NCBI GenBank assembly: GCA_949126835.1
Contig: OX421498.1
Location: 30,274,581-30,338,580, forward strand
Reading direction: 5' to 3'
From: Anisus vortex
Lineage: Eukaryota; Mollusca; Gastropoda; Planorbidae
Length of the DNA stretch: 64,000 nt
Both the position numbers and the translations under genes were made by a program. This document shows positions 34,291 through 45,744 of this stretch, in pieces; within the stretch, counting starts at the first letter, position 1, and every line of letters starts with the position of its first letter. The notes beneath the pieces were generated by a model. The model did not search any database, was not told the origin of the DNA, and was given only the letters and a program-made list of their open reading frames with translations.

Positions 34291-34463
34291 TGACATGATT
34301 GCAATCATGTCACATGATCTTCATAACGTAGTCTGGATGTCACTGTGACACGGTGTCATGTGGGGGCTACAGGTAGTCTCGTGTGGAACAACAAGCAGAC
34401 GAAGCCATTGACTTCACACGTGCATTTGAAGCTCACAGCGCATGGTCCACATGGATGTGGACC
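34291..34463. other. Cluster of perfect and near-perfect palindromes
   Basis: 34291-34312 is a perfect 22-bp palindrome with half-site tgacatgattg, centred on ATTGCAAT. It is followed by gtcactgtgac (34339-34349) and the near-palindrome gtccacatggatgtggac (34446-34463). Role unknown; possible binding sites or mobile-element footprints. Confidence 0.6.
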
Positions 34464-34860
34464 AGACCATCACTACTCATTCTCACCTAATGTAATGCTT
34501 TTGAAAAAAATAATATTCGGAATCAATGAAATTAAACAATGCGAAGTATTTTGATTTTGTTTGTTTGTTAATAATTTTGTTTTACCTAACACCGTAGGCG
34601 TAACCACGGGAAGAGGGGGGGGCATGAAAGAAGCATCACCTCTCCAACTGCGTAGAATCCCCCCCCCCCTCCCGCCTTCGCTAGCAAATTTTCCTAAAGG
34701 AGGATTATTTAATTTATTTTTCTTTTCATTATATTGATATTTAGATACAATATTAGTTGTTCAATAGTTTAGCTTGAAATTGTGCGTCAGTTCAGACTTA
34801 GCCTGCTATTGTGGTCTATTTCCCTTGCACTATATTTGTCCCTCCCCCCAACTGTAGAGT

Positions 34861-34862
<2 letters not shown>

Positions 34863-34937
<75 letters not shown>
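34863..34937. repeat. (TC)n microsatellite, pure, about 37 units
   Basis: Uninterrupted tctctctc, followed by a short imperfect extension to about 34968. Confidence 0.98.
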
Positions 34938-34948
<11 letters not shown>

Positions 34949-35035
34949 GTTCTATTTCTCTCTATCTGCGACTGCCGGCTTTTGTTTGTTCTCAAGAGGC
35001 AATTTCTGCGAAATGCCTGAGCACATCTTTGGAAT

Positions 35036-35107
35036 GAGCATAACATAACATAACATAACATAACATAACATAAATATAACATAACATAAATATAACATAA
35101 CATAAAT
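35036..35107. repeat. (CATAA)n pentanucleotide microsatellite
   Basis: Pure cataa units then a higher-order cataaatataa variant repeated three times. Confidence 0.97.
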
Positions 35108-35589
35108 GCAAAGAAAGGATTTTTTAAAGTTATTATTTTGGAGTTCTTTAAAAAGGAAATTTGCCTCTGGAAATCTAAACAATTCGCTTTTGTGCATTCG
35201 TTTTGTATGTTTGTAAAAATGCATTTGTGTGTGTGTGTGTCTTATTATGTAAAGTTGTATACGGATGTTCGCGTTATTGGGTGCTGCTAAGTAAGTATTT
35301 TAGGTGGAGGTGTGTGTAGTCTCGTGTGTGTAAATGTGTGTATATTTATATTTACCTAGAAAACCAACAGCTTAACATCAATGAAACCCGCTTTTCGAAA
35401 TTCAAGACATGACTCAAACCATGGAATCGCTACGTGGACGAAGTCAAGAAAAAGGATGTAGGTAGATGTGCTAGTAAAAAAAAGAAAAGTTACAACCCCG
35501 AAAGACGTAATTAATCTGTGGAGCTGATTTCAGAGTTTCTGCGTCCATGGCACACTAAGGGATTGTGCGGCGCGCGGGTATAAAAGCGT
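35108..35589. other. No recognisable gene
   Basis: GT-rich patches (35225-35240, 35310-35350) and unique sequence. Confidence 0.6.
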
Positions 35590-35745
35590 GCGGCGTACAC
35601 CAGTTTCCATGGCCCATGGCCACTGCTTACTAGGAGATTGTGTGACAAGAACAATGCCCAGCCGCCTTCACTTTGTACCATCTATTGACAGGTATCAATC
35701 AGAGCTGGATAGACTCACCCTCCAGACTCCAGACCCGCGGACAAA
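35590..35745 (-). mobile_element. SINE1 copy, partial
   Basis: Minus-strand: gattgatacctgtcaatag, gaaggcggctgggcattgtt, catggaaactggtg. The head and final tail are missing. Confidence 0.82.
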
Positions 35746-36904
35746 TCCTACCCTACACAGTGTTCTATATGCGTGCTAGTGATAGTGTATAACTATGTAT
35801 GATGTGTATATATATGTATATCTTGAATATACCGGTATATATTTCTGCATGTGTATATGTGTATGAGCGCGTCTACTGAGCTTTTCGGTCTTCTATTGGA
35901 AGCCAGACATAAAAAAAAAATTTCTTTAACCACAAAAAGAAAAAAAAAGAAAATACCAGACAAGAATAAAAATTGCCAGTTCTCAAAATATTAGCATAGA
36001 ACTTAGTATGAAAATATCTGATGTGACCTCTGAGGGGTCAAATTTCAAAATAACAAACTAACCAATCAGATCGACGAATTAGATCAAACGGCAATAAACG
36101 ACAAAGCCTCCTATTACGACGGATTATCGGTTACATTTCTGGCGATTGTGTGCCCTCATACACTCACCTCCCCCCCCCTCCCGCCCCCAAAACTTCCCCA
36201 ACCCCCCCAAAGACAATCCTGGTCTCCCAGACTTAATGAAGCGTTCGGCCAGATAGACAGTAGGATGTCATGATGTCATGGGGATGATGACATGGGGAGG
36301 GAAGGTGCTGGTGGACAAGGAATCTCTGCGATGACACGGCAGATTGGGAGCATCAATGACGTAAGGCTTTTAATTCTCTCTCTCTCTCTCTCTATCTCTC
36401 TCTTTCTCTCTCTCGTCTACAATTCCTCCATTTTTACACTGTTCTTTCACATTTCTTTCTGTCTCTCTTTCTTTTCTTTTAATGCTGGCTATTTGTATGA
36501 AGCTTTTTTGGGGGGTAAAAGAGATCAGCAGATGCCATCAACGCCTGCAGTCAGGATCAGAAGACCTCGGGGGGACAGGGGAGGGGTCGAAACAATCAAA
36601 AATATTCATGCCGTATCTGGAAACAAACCTTAAGCAAAATATTTTTGTTTAAATTTTAAATGAACAAAAAAAAAAAAAAAAACGTTATATTTGCATTTTT
36701 TGAGGGAATAAAGACCCTTTGCTTTAATAATTGTATGCAAATTTCTTTTTTTGATTTATAATTCACGTTTATTTAAAGGAAACCTAGTAATCGCGTTTTT
36801 CTTTATCTTTATTATTTTTTATATTTTACTTATACTGGACATCAAGATTGTTTCTGTTGAGGATGCAAGAATGGTTTAAGTAGGAAAAAGTAACCCGTCG
36901 GACC
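35746..36904. other. No recognisable gene; biased tracts
   Basis: C-rich 36160-36210, CT repeat 36373-36415, A run 36665-36683. No gene recognised. Confidence 0.6.
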
Positions 36905-37130
36905 AGACTGATCAATGGGGCCGGTGAAGCAGCGTTCACCAGTTTCTGTGGCCACGGTATACTAGGGGATTATGTGGCCAGCACAATGTAAAGCTGCCTT
37001 TAATTTACCCCAACTAAGGTCAGGTACCGATCAGACTCGGAGTAGAGTCAGGGACACCCTCCAGACCCGGGTTAAAAATGCCAGCCAGAATTTGAACCTT
37101 CGGTACGCCAGCCGTGCCTCTCAAGAATGG
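36905..37130 (-). mobile_element. SINE1 copy
   Basis: Minus-strand head gcacggctggcgtaccgaag, B box ggttcaaattctggctggca, body gcagctttacattgtgctgg and tail gtgaacgctgcttcaccggc, then the 3' end ccattgatcagtctggtccg. Confidence 0.9.
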
Positions 37131-37469
37131 TTAAGTGGGGTAGAATTAAAGATGGCTGTATGTGAATTGGTAGAGAGCAGAAGACAAGTCTGCAAGCTAT
37201 AATTGAAGTTATCGGGCAATACATCGAGTCTTCATAACTTTTATTAAACGCAATTTGTAATTATCCAACTCAACTGGGGTTTGTTTTATTAGTAAATATA
37301 TTAGCCACAGATCATCTAACTCTGCGCTTCTCTATCGCATACAAGGTGGAAAGATATACCCACATACACACACATATATATAAAACCTAGCTACATATAC
37401 AGGTACATAGAAAAAAAACCCACAAAAGTAGACTACAAATACACCTAATCTTATATTATCTTACATGTT
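37131..37469. other. No recognisable gene
   Basis: Unique AT-rich DNA; a short CA/TA repeat near 37360-37385. Confidence 0.6.
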
Positions 37470-37562
37470 ACAGACGCTCATTCTATAAAGAAGATTAGGC
37501 TTATGCGTCCTATTCTCACCCGTAGTTTGAGTCCAATCTTGCATTTTGATTAGTGTTTTAAA
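37470..37562 (+). repeat. Dispersed hairpin repeat, copy 3
   Basis: acagacgctcattctataaa, gaagattaggcttatgcgtc, tcacccgtagtttgagtcca, atcttgcattttgattagtg. The second stem arm is slightly shifted by an insertion. Confidence 0.78.
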
Positions 37563-38528
37563 TATTGACGATTTTTTTTTTTTACATTCTGTTTCTCAAT
37601 GAAAAAAAAAACATCTCTTCAAATATAAATAGAAAAAAAAAAGATGAAAAGCTAAGTCATTCGAACAATAATAGATTGGGCAGAAATATAAAGAGAGAGA
37701 GAGTGGGTGGAGAAGATGGTAGAGAAAAACACAAAAGGAGAGAGTGAGAGAAAAAAAATAGAGTGAGAACTCAAAAGAATAAGAAGTTAGTGGCTATAAA
37801 ATATATTTAAAAAAACGATGGAGTCGGCTGTTACTTTCAACAATTGCATCAACTGTGACTCTATTTTGCGTCAGGGACACAATAGACGCAGTTTCAAAAT
37901 TTCAATGGCCGTATCGACTAATGCGGGGGAAAGAAATATTAAATCAATTCGCGACACAATTTCTCCATTTTGACCCTCCCCCAACCAAACAAAAGAAAAC
38001 ATACAACAAAAGAAAAAACAACAGAAAAATCTGCATAGTTACAAAATTGATCTTCGTAAACCTTTTGAAAATTCTCTCCCTTTCTTCTGTTCTTCAAAGT
38101 TTTTCCCAAAGTTAACAATAAATTTTTTTTATTATACTTCTTTCTTAAAAAAAAAACTATAATAAAACTACAACAGTGTGTTCTTTTGTGTTAGATTGTA
38201 TTGTGGGATATGTTTATGTATAAATCTAAACTTATCGCATTGTTTGATGGTGTATTGTTAGAAAATCAGTTCACGCATAGATTTCGATGTGGTCGAAGCA
38301 TATTGGTGGCAAGCAAAAAATGGAAGGGGTTTGAGGGTTGTGGGGGGGGGGGGAAACAAGAGAACAACAAGGGAACTACAAAGGAACAAACACAGTTTAA
38401 ATCTCGGCTTTAACGTGAAAAGAAAGAACGAAAATGACTAAGTGTGTAACAGATTTCAGTTGATTCTTTAAAAAAACGGTTTTATTTTGAGACAATCTTT
38501 TTATTTTAGAGTTGGCAACAAAGACAAA
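37563..38528. other. A/T-rich sequence, no gene
   Basis: Long A and T runs; open frames rich in K, N and R reflect composition. Confidence 0.6.
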
Positions 38529-38768
38529 ATGGGGCGCGGTGAGCGAGGCGTTTTGTAGAATTACCGAAGGTCCTGGGATCGAATCCTTGTGAAGGCTATG
38601 AATTGTTCTCGGGTCTGGGGGTTATCTCTGAGTCCACACCAACTGACTATAGTTGGGATCACAGAATAGGTATACCTATTCTGTGGTTGGGATAACGTAA
38701 AGGCGGCTGGGCATTGTGCTGGCCACACAGTTTCCTAGTATGCCGCGGCCACAGAAACTAGTGAACAC
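38529..38768 (+). mobile_element. SINE1 copy carrying a short palindromic insertion
   Basis: Head ggggcgcggtgagcgaggcg, B box gggatcgaatccttgtgaag, body ggcggctgggcattgtgctg, end ccacagaaactagtgaacac. Relative to other copies, it has an extra 34 bp at 38660-38693, made of a 26-bp palindrome and a repeat of the adjacent 8 bases. Confidence 0.92.
38652..38693. repeat. Candidate P-type excision footprint in the SINE
   Basis: The 8-mer gttgggat at 38652-38659 is repeated at 38686-38693. Between them is a perfect 26-bp palindrome whose half is CACAGAATAGGTA. Its first nine bases are exactly the terminal nine of the P-like element at 3472. In P elements, staggered cleavage leaves the 8-bp duplication plus roughly 13-17 nt of each end after imprecise repair. 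The structure fits such a footprint, or an extreme internal deletion. Confidence 0.6.
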
Positions 38769-39553
38769 TGTGTAGTTTATAAAATACACTTTTGCACTGT
38801 ATGTGTTATATGTGTATAGCTTAAATAATTGTTTCTATATATTGTATTTGTGTTTGTCTCACTAGTTCATACTATTTATTTACATTTGATTTTGGTGTAG
38901 AGAGTAAGTATTATTATTTATTATGACGTAATACAATTATACCTTCTCGTAGTTTCTTAAACTTTATTGTACGCATTTTCTTTTGCATTCGGAAAGTTTC
39001 GGGAAAATCAATTTCTAGTGCATTCTACACCAAAATCTATATTAGCGGTTTATTTTGTTGTTAATTTCTGCGTTGTTTGATTTCTGAATATCTATTAATG
39101 AAGTTGTTTTATATATTACACAAATTCAAGAATTAAATTCTTCTTTCAAACATACATCGAGTGGCTTGAGATATTATTATTGTGAACAGGAACCTGGACA
39201 GACAACAATGAACAACAATACTTTTGAACAATGATTTTTTTTGTTTGCCATATAGCACATAAGTAGGCCTACAATAAAGGCATAAGCTTAGTCAAAGACA
39301 TAACAAGACAATTATAACCTCATTAAAAAAATATAAAATTATATTGAGACAATAATAGTAATGGAGTACCTTTGAAGACGTAACAGTGGGCTCTATATAA
39401 AGTAACTCAATTACTAATTTCATGTTTTTTGGTCACCCTATTTTTTTTTTTTATAATTTTTATGAAAAAATGAAATACTTTCAATGGAACCGGGCTTTTG
39501 GTCATTACCAGAAGAGTTCCGAGGAAATCCGGGTTACTCGGGTACCCGATCAT
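38769..39553. other. No recognisable gene; one short dispersed repeat
   Basis: AT-rich. The segment 39150-39205 (acatcgagtggcttgaga, then ttattgtgaacaggaacc) resembles 57516-57570 (catcgagtggcttgagtgta, then gtgaaccgtgacgg), so it may be part of a further repeat family. Confidence 0.5.
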
Positions 39554-39739
39554 CAGGTAGCCTAGTCGGCAACCTGCCAAACATGGCACGAAGGGCGATT
39601 TTCAATGGCACGCGCAAGCTCTCTTAAAAGACAATTCAAGTCCTTTCTACAAAAAAAAATGGACGTAACAAAGGTGGCCTTTGAAATGAATTTAAAATCT
39701 TACTTTGTCACAATATTATCAATTGGTTGCCGACCACTG
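39554..39739 (+). mobile_element. hAT family C, short decayed copy
   Basis: tagtcggcaacctgccaaac, atggcacgaagggcgatttt, aatggcacgcgcaagctctc at the left and ttatcaattggttgccgacc, actg at the right. Typical of family C; left boundary approximate. Confidence 0.8.
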
Positions 39740-39997
39740 ACCCAGTCGCTTAAGCCAGAATTGACTAAAAGTAAATTTTGTTTGATTTGATTTCTGCATG
39801 GTTTCTCTGTAAGGCGCATTACCTTTTTGGAGTTGGTTTAAGCTAAGACGTTTAAAAACATGGTCTTTTGAAATATTATAGGGCAGGTTGAAGTCCAGGT
39901 ATTGGTCAATTCGTTTTCCTACTTTTATCCAATGGTTGCAAACCCTTGTTCTAATCAATATAAGACCACCTCAGCTAGTTTGCTAAAAGTAATGTTT

Positions 39998-40694
39998 TTA
40001 AAGAAGATAAGATAAGAATGGGCATTTCTTATAGCGCTTCTATCCATGCTATTAAATTAGCATGCTCAGTGCGCTCTTGGCGTGAATTGTAGTGGCAGAT
40101 GTATTAGCCAAAGAGAAAGGTCTTTAAGTTATTTTTAAAAGATTCTCTTGTCCCAGATTATCTCAGTGTCTGAGATAAACTGTTCCATAAAGAAGGCGCC
40201 ATTGATTCAGATTAGCGTACTCTCATGTATATCTTTTTGTGTCCATTCACACTGGGAGTTTTGAGGAGAGACTGTAATGAAGGGTGCAGTTCCCTAGATG
40301 GCTCATGCCTTGATATAAGCTCTCGAAGATAGGAAGGAGCAGTGCACTTTATTCGTCCGTAGGTAATGGGCATTATTTTGTTCTCCATTCGCTTTATCAC
40401 CGGGAGCCAGTGGAGATCCCTTAGTGTTGGGGAGATATGATCTTGCCTCCTCACCCCCAAAACAATGCGCGCCGCGGTGTTCTGCACTCTCTGTAATCTC
40501 TGCAGCTGGTTCTGGGGCAAAGCCCACAGGCAACTATTGCATTTATCCAACCTTGACTGGATAAGAGAGACTGCTACGGTATTGGCCGTCCTTCTATTGA
40601 GTTGGGGTCGCAAATGACCCAGGGCGCGTAGATGAGACAGAACAAGCCTTAACCACAGCACTGATATGGGGAACCATTGATATTTTATTATCAA
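39998..40694 (-). pseudogene. CR1/L2-like LINE, C-terminal RT fragment plus 3' end
   Basis: A 160-codon minus-strand frame (40212-40694) contains AVSLIQSRLDKCNSCLWALP, LQRLQRVQNTAARIVLG, ISPTLRDLHWLPV and APSYLRELI. These follow the order of the region after the RT core in CR1/L2/Jockey-group LINEs ('SRLDYCNSLL.GLP...LQ.VQNAAARL...ITP.L..LHWLPV...PSYL'). Beyond an in-frame stop, the reading continues with SMAPSLWNSLSQTLR and FKNNLKTFLF, the usual C-terminus of these ORFs. The 3' untranslated end (40085 down to 39998) reads gagcatgctaatttaatagc, then atggatagaagcgctataa, and resembles the tails of SINE2 copies. The RT catalytic core and endonuclease are missing. Confidence 0.88.
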
Positions 40695-42224
40695 TAAAAA
40701 AGGCCAAGGTCTCTAATCGTGTTGGAATAACATAATAATACTTTAATAAATACCAGACTCATAGAACTGTTCTTTGAAACATAAAATGTTTTCATATTGA
40801 GTAATATCCACGCATTTGCTGTTATCACATTCCTAGGCTCAAAGAGAATTTGCATACAATCGCGGATTCTGCAGGTACAATTAACAAAAGACATATACGT
40901 AAATATCTTCATAATATTGAACAGTAAATGAGTCCTGAAAACACCTCAAGATCACTGTAATACATGTATTTGTAGAAAACTTTGCCCATGATACAGAGTA
41001 AAGGTAAAATTAAGCAAGTAAACATATACAGTAGTTTACCAGGAAGTAAACACAGTAAGTTACAATACAAACTGTAAGTATATAATCTAGATACTGCAAG
41101 TAAATCTACTGACCACGTTCTTGTGCAGCCCATTTTATTCCAAGACGCTGGTAAGGTTTTAAATTAACTCTCGAGAGGGCATTCTCTAAGAGACACTGAA
41201 TGTTGTGTGAACATTTTTCTTCATCAGCTTACTATAGGGTATTGTGATAAAAATGTCCCATTTAAGTCTTTAAAAAATACGCGAATTCTCGAATTTTAGT
41301 GGTATTACTTTATTTTATTTTCATTCTGAAGAATATAAAATACGCTTATATGCTTTAAGTGTTATTGTAGTTTTTTTCTTCATGAAAATGGACAAAAGTA
41401 AACCCTAATTCATTAACAACTACAATGAACCAATACAATAGCGCTCAATTCATCTGTAGAAACTGGCCAGGAATGAACAGAGCTACCATAAAAATAAAAA
41501 ATGGAGCGATTGTTCAAGACAGCTAGAATAAAAGAAAGAAAACTAAAGGGTTAGAACAACGACGTCACAGCTTTAAGTGGTTCTCAGTGTTCTATTCTCT
41601 CGGCCAGACAATGGACCCAAACTCGACAACTGGTAATCCAGCCAATCAATGCTTGGAGGCCAACACAATCGCTCATTTGTATAGGCCCCTCTTGGATACT
41701 TTAACGCCTTTTTACAACAATATACCCGGTTTTTATTATTATTGCTACCGTTTTTTTGGGTGTGAATAGTTGTTTTTTAAATCCTTCATCTGTTGTTGTT
41801 AGGTTTATTTTTTTGGGGTGTCGAGTATGGGAGCAAGGAAAGAAAAGTGAAAGGGCGTGTTGAAAAAGTAAAAACCTATTTGGGTGATCCTCAATTTGTT
41901 TCAACCAATGGCTAGCCCACATATACCCTAAGCACAATGTAATGGTGGACTGGGACCTGTGGCTTTGGGAATCCATTCTAAAGGTCTTGAAGTTCACATT
42001 TTTGTTAAGTCAATATCTTCATAGTTTGGGGGGGGGGGGGGGAGAGGGGAGATGACGAGCATACCCAATTTTAAAACGTAAAAGCTAGCTGCTCATTGTA
42101 CTGTCTATACAATCCCCCTGGCCAGATGTTACCTCATTTAAATTTGTAAATGCACTTGGGAATTACTAAAAGTGTAACAAGTATAATTTTGCCATTCAGC
42201 CTATGGACATCGAAGAAAAGTATA
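40695..42224. other. No recognisable gene
   Basis: AT-rich unique sequence; open frames of 60-98 codons without known motifs. A G run lies at 42028-42042. Confidence 0.55.
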
Positions 42225-42395
42225 ACTTTACTCTCAGAATTTAGATCTCTGGAGTCACTGAAACAGTGCTCAATAAGTCAATAGAGTGTCTTGCCTGGCC
42301 ACCTTTTACTTTCCCGCTACAAAAGTTTAACCTGGATTCAAACCTTAGAGTTTTAAAATGACAGCCCGGACACTCTGCTGCTAGACCACCGATTC
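42225..42395 (-). mobile_element. Possible tRNA-derived SINE, other family
   Basis: Minus strand: gaatcggtggtctagcagca (A-box-like), about 40 bp, then aaggtttgaatccaggttaa (B-box-like), followed by agcgggaaagtaaaaggtgg ccaggc. The body does not clearly match SINE1 or SINE2. A single copy, so the call is tentative. Confidence 0.45.
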
Positions 42396-43006
42396 CTAAA
42401 AACCGAACACCAATTTAAAAAGAACTTAATCTCTGTCATTTTATTTATTTCCTCTTCAAATATCCCCAAAAATTTGAGAAATCCCAGCCACAACTATCTG
42501 ACTTTAACCAAGTGTGCGACGCCATTGACAAAAAAACACACACAAACAAAACAAAAGGAAGAAAAAAAAATACTACAATCTTCAGCTTGAGTGATCTTTT
42601 ACAGTTCGCCATTGTTCGCCATTGCTCGCCATTGTTCAGCACTTCGCCTTTCTGAAGGGACAATACCTTGATCAATATCCACGACTTTTTCCCCCCGTCC
42701 ACTTCTGCCAATCAATTAACACACAGATTGGTAAAGTTTGTTGAAGGAAAACCTTACAACGCCCCATCACCCTTCCTCTCTCCTCCTCATTGTAGTATAA
42801 CCTAGGTCATTGGGAGTACGTTGTGAGGATGGAGGGGGAGGGAGGTGTTACATCACATGACTGTGTCACCTGGGTAACGTGTTAAAATTATTTGTTTTTT
42901 TGGACATATTTTAATATTTGAATTTAAAAGAATTTAAAGGATATTGAATTGAATTGTGGAAATATTTTGTTTATATTTCAAGTTTCAAGTGTGCGGATGG
43001 ATAAAG
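42396..43006. other. No recognisable gene
   Basis: Unique sequence; a 12-bp direct repeat gttcgccattgt occurs about three times at 42605-42640. Confidence 0.6.
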
Positions 43007-43215
43007 CAGGGATCGGCAACCTACGGAACGCTTGTCAGACTTGACGCAGAGCGATTTTCAGTGGCACGGATGAACCCCCCCCCCCCCAAAGCCAATTGAA
43101 GTCTCGTCTACAAGAATTAAAGTGCTAGAGCAGGATGACTATTAGGATGTTGGCGCGCTGAATGGATTAGAAATCCTACTTTGGCACACCATTATCAAAA
43201 GGTTGCCGACCCCTG
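43007..43215 (+). mobile_element. hAT family C, 209-bp non-autonomous copy
   Basis: Ends CAGGGATCGGCAACC and ggttgccgacccctg are inverted repeats (one mismatch). Inside: gagcgattttcagtggcacg and gttggcgcgctgaatggatt, gaaatcctactttggcacac. Right flank gtctagag is followed by a second tctagag; the left flank ggataaag does not match it, so the duplication is not clean. Confidence 0.9.
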
Positions 43216-43382
43216 GTCTAGAGTCTAGAGGAAATATGAAAGGCTCGGGTTTAAGTCCTAGAATACGATAAAAATCCGAGTAGTTGAGCAGCATTTAAAA
43301 TGACCAAGTAGAGTTAATATGTTTGATCACAGACGTTTTTTTTAAAGTTAATTTTAATCATCTTATTTTTATGGTGTGGACA

Positions 43383-43750
43383 ATAATTCAGTAGAGGTAG
43401 ATACGCACATGCATGCACACACATGCACATACATACATACACATACATACACACACACATACTCGCATAAATACAAAGACATACATATGAACTGACTTAC
43501 AGTTATACAAGAATGCATTAATGTTCATAGATATTTACAGAGGCAGGCTTATAAATGTAGGCACTTAGTTATACACTGAAAAGTAGATAGCTTAATTACA
43601 TAGTTTGAAAGACATGTGATTAGATATACAGATAGAGATAGATTGGCAGATAGATAGTTAAGAGAGATAAAAAGATAGTTCAATGAATACATAGATAGAC
43701 ATATGGATAGACATATATAGATATATAGATACAGATAATATAGATAGATA
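43383..43750. repeat. ACAT and degenerate GATA simple repeats
   Basis: 43400-43465 is rich in acatacat; 43600-43750 is rich in gatagata/tatagata. The open frame rich in Y, I and L is an artefact. Confidence 0.88.
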
Positions 43751-43752
43751 AA

Positions 43753-44070
43753 TCTATATATATATATAAAGATCGTGTTTGTGTCCCCACGGATCCCCAT
43801 TGGTCAATTTGAAAACAAGTGAGTTTGCCTAGGCCTATATACTGTCTAATAATTTTTCACATCGGACATGTGTCTTCGCTAACTCCGTTATTTACGTTGC
43901 GGACTGCTATGCGGGCGACCTGGGTTTGATTCTCCAGTTAAACTATACCTTTTTTTTCTACATTTTTTTCATACTTTTAAAAACAAAAGACATTGTAAAT
44001 CTACAGGTAATTTATTTAGATTTTTGTTCGTTTTTTTTTTCACCCGGGCAACGCCGGGCAATGTAGCTTG
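43753..44070 (+). mobile_element. Helitron-like non-autonomous element
   Basis: Starts TCTATATATATATATAAAGA directly after an A, and ends with a GC-rich hairpin (cccgggcaacgccggg, 44043-44058) 8 bases before CTTG, followed by T. Helitrons start with TC, end with a hairpin about 10 nt before CTRR, and insert between A and T. Here CTTG would be a variant of CTRR. No target duplication is seen, as expected. It carries no coding sequence and sits between GATA repeats on both sides. Confidence 0.6.
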
Positions 44071-44079
44071 TAGGGATAT

Positions 44080-44306
<227 letters not shown>

Positions 44307-44309
44307 CAT

Positions 44310-45020
44310 ACTTGGTATTTGAGGGATGGATACATGAATGCGTGAATCGATGTGCTGAATGATGTGTAATTAGATATATTGATGGATCTGTAGGTGGAAG
44401 GATTGATAGATGAATAGATGAACAGATGGAAACATGGGTGAAGGAATAGATATGGGAACGGATAGATGGGTGGATGACTGTATTGAATGAGCAAAGAAAC
44501 TGATGAATTGATGGATGTCTTGATTGATGTATGATTGATGATCGGATAGTTGATGGGTAAATGATTAATTGGTCAATGATTGATATGTGAATGGTTAATG
44601 TTGGATGATTGGTGGGTGAATTATTTAAGGGTCGAAGATTAATGGGTGACGATTGATATGCGAAAAATCGAATAATGAATGATTGATGTCAGAATTACTT
44701 ATTGGTAAATGGATGATGGATATAGGTTTATTGGAAAATGGATGATAAATATATGGTTGATTGGTAAATTGTTGATGGGTATATGATTGATTGGGTAAAA
44801 TTTAATGATATAATAGTTAATAGGGAATGATTGATGTGTGATTAAATGATGTGTGAATACGTAATTGGGATAATGATTGGTGGGTAAATAACTGATTGCT
44901 ATAAGATTGACTGCTGAATGATTGGCGCGAAAATGATTGATAGGTGATTGATATATAGGTGAATGATTGGTGCATGAATGGATGGATCGTCAATGAATGA
45001 ATAAACGGATAGTTAGAATG
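44310..45020. repeat. Degenerate GAT-rich tandem repeat
   Basis: Themes gatggatgaatgat and tgattgatgggtaaatgatt recur throughout with heavy decay. Probably an ageing extension of the GATA array. Confidence 0.8.
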
Positions 45021-45744
45021 GTGGATGGAAAGTTGGACGAACAGAGCATTGTTTCTGTAAATTAATGACTTTCATTTAGACTGTTAGAAGATAATTATCT
45101 TTTTGTCGCCACTATCCTATGTCATAAATCACCTCACCTTGAACATCCTCTTTAGTAGCAGTTGACAGGGGATATAACCCAAGAAATTACCCCCCCCCCC
45201 CCTTTCATATCTTCTTGCGGTATTAAACGCTCTTGAAAAGCGCAGCAAACAATGGAGGAATTACCTCACCCAGAACCACCCCCCTCCCTTTCCCGGTACG
45301 AGAACCGCGTCAGGGGGTGGGGGGGAGTGGCGAAAAACAGCAGGCGAAATCCGATCCGGTCCGTCTAACAGACGGCATGTTCTCGCTAGCAGACGACAAA
45401 GGGGATCAAGCGACGGGGTGCGTGTCAGGACGGCATCCGTTGACAATTAAATTCTAAAAAGGAAACACACAAAAAAATTTAAATAAAATGGCCGATGAAA
45501 GGAGCAGTGTCAAAAATGAATGGATGTTGTTTTCTTTTATTTTTATTTTTTTTTTCGAGGGCGAAAAGGATGGGGGGGGGAGTAGGGGGCGGTGAATTAT
45601 TTTTTTACCCATCTACAAAAATGGGCGTATGCAAGTTAATCTATTTGTTACTATCTTTCAATGTCTGCAATAATAGAATTGTGAAAATGTCAATTATCCA
45701 TTTTACGAAGGCGTATGCACAAATTTACCTTGTTTGTTTGTTAT
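45021..45744. other. No recognisable gene
   Basis: A C run at 45190-45202 and a G run at 45573-45582. The open frames at 45233-45457 (plus) and 45261-45446 (minus) overlap each other and have no known motif. Confidence 0.55.
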
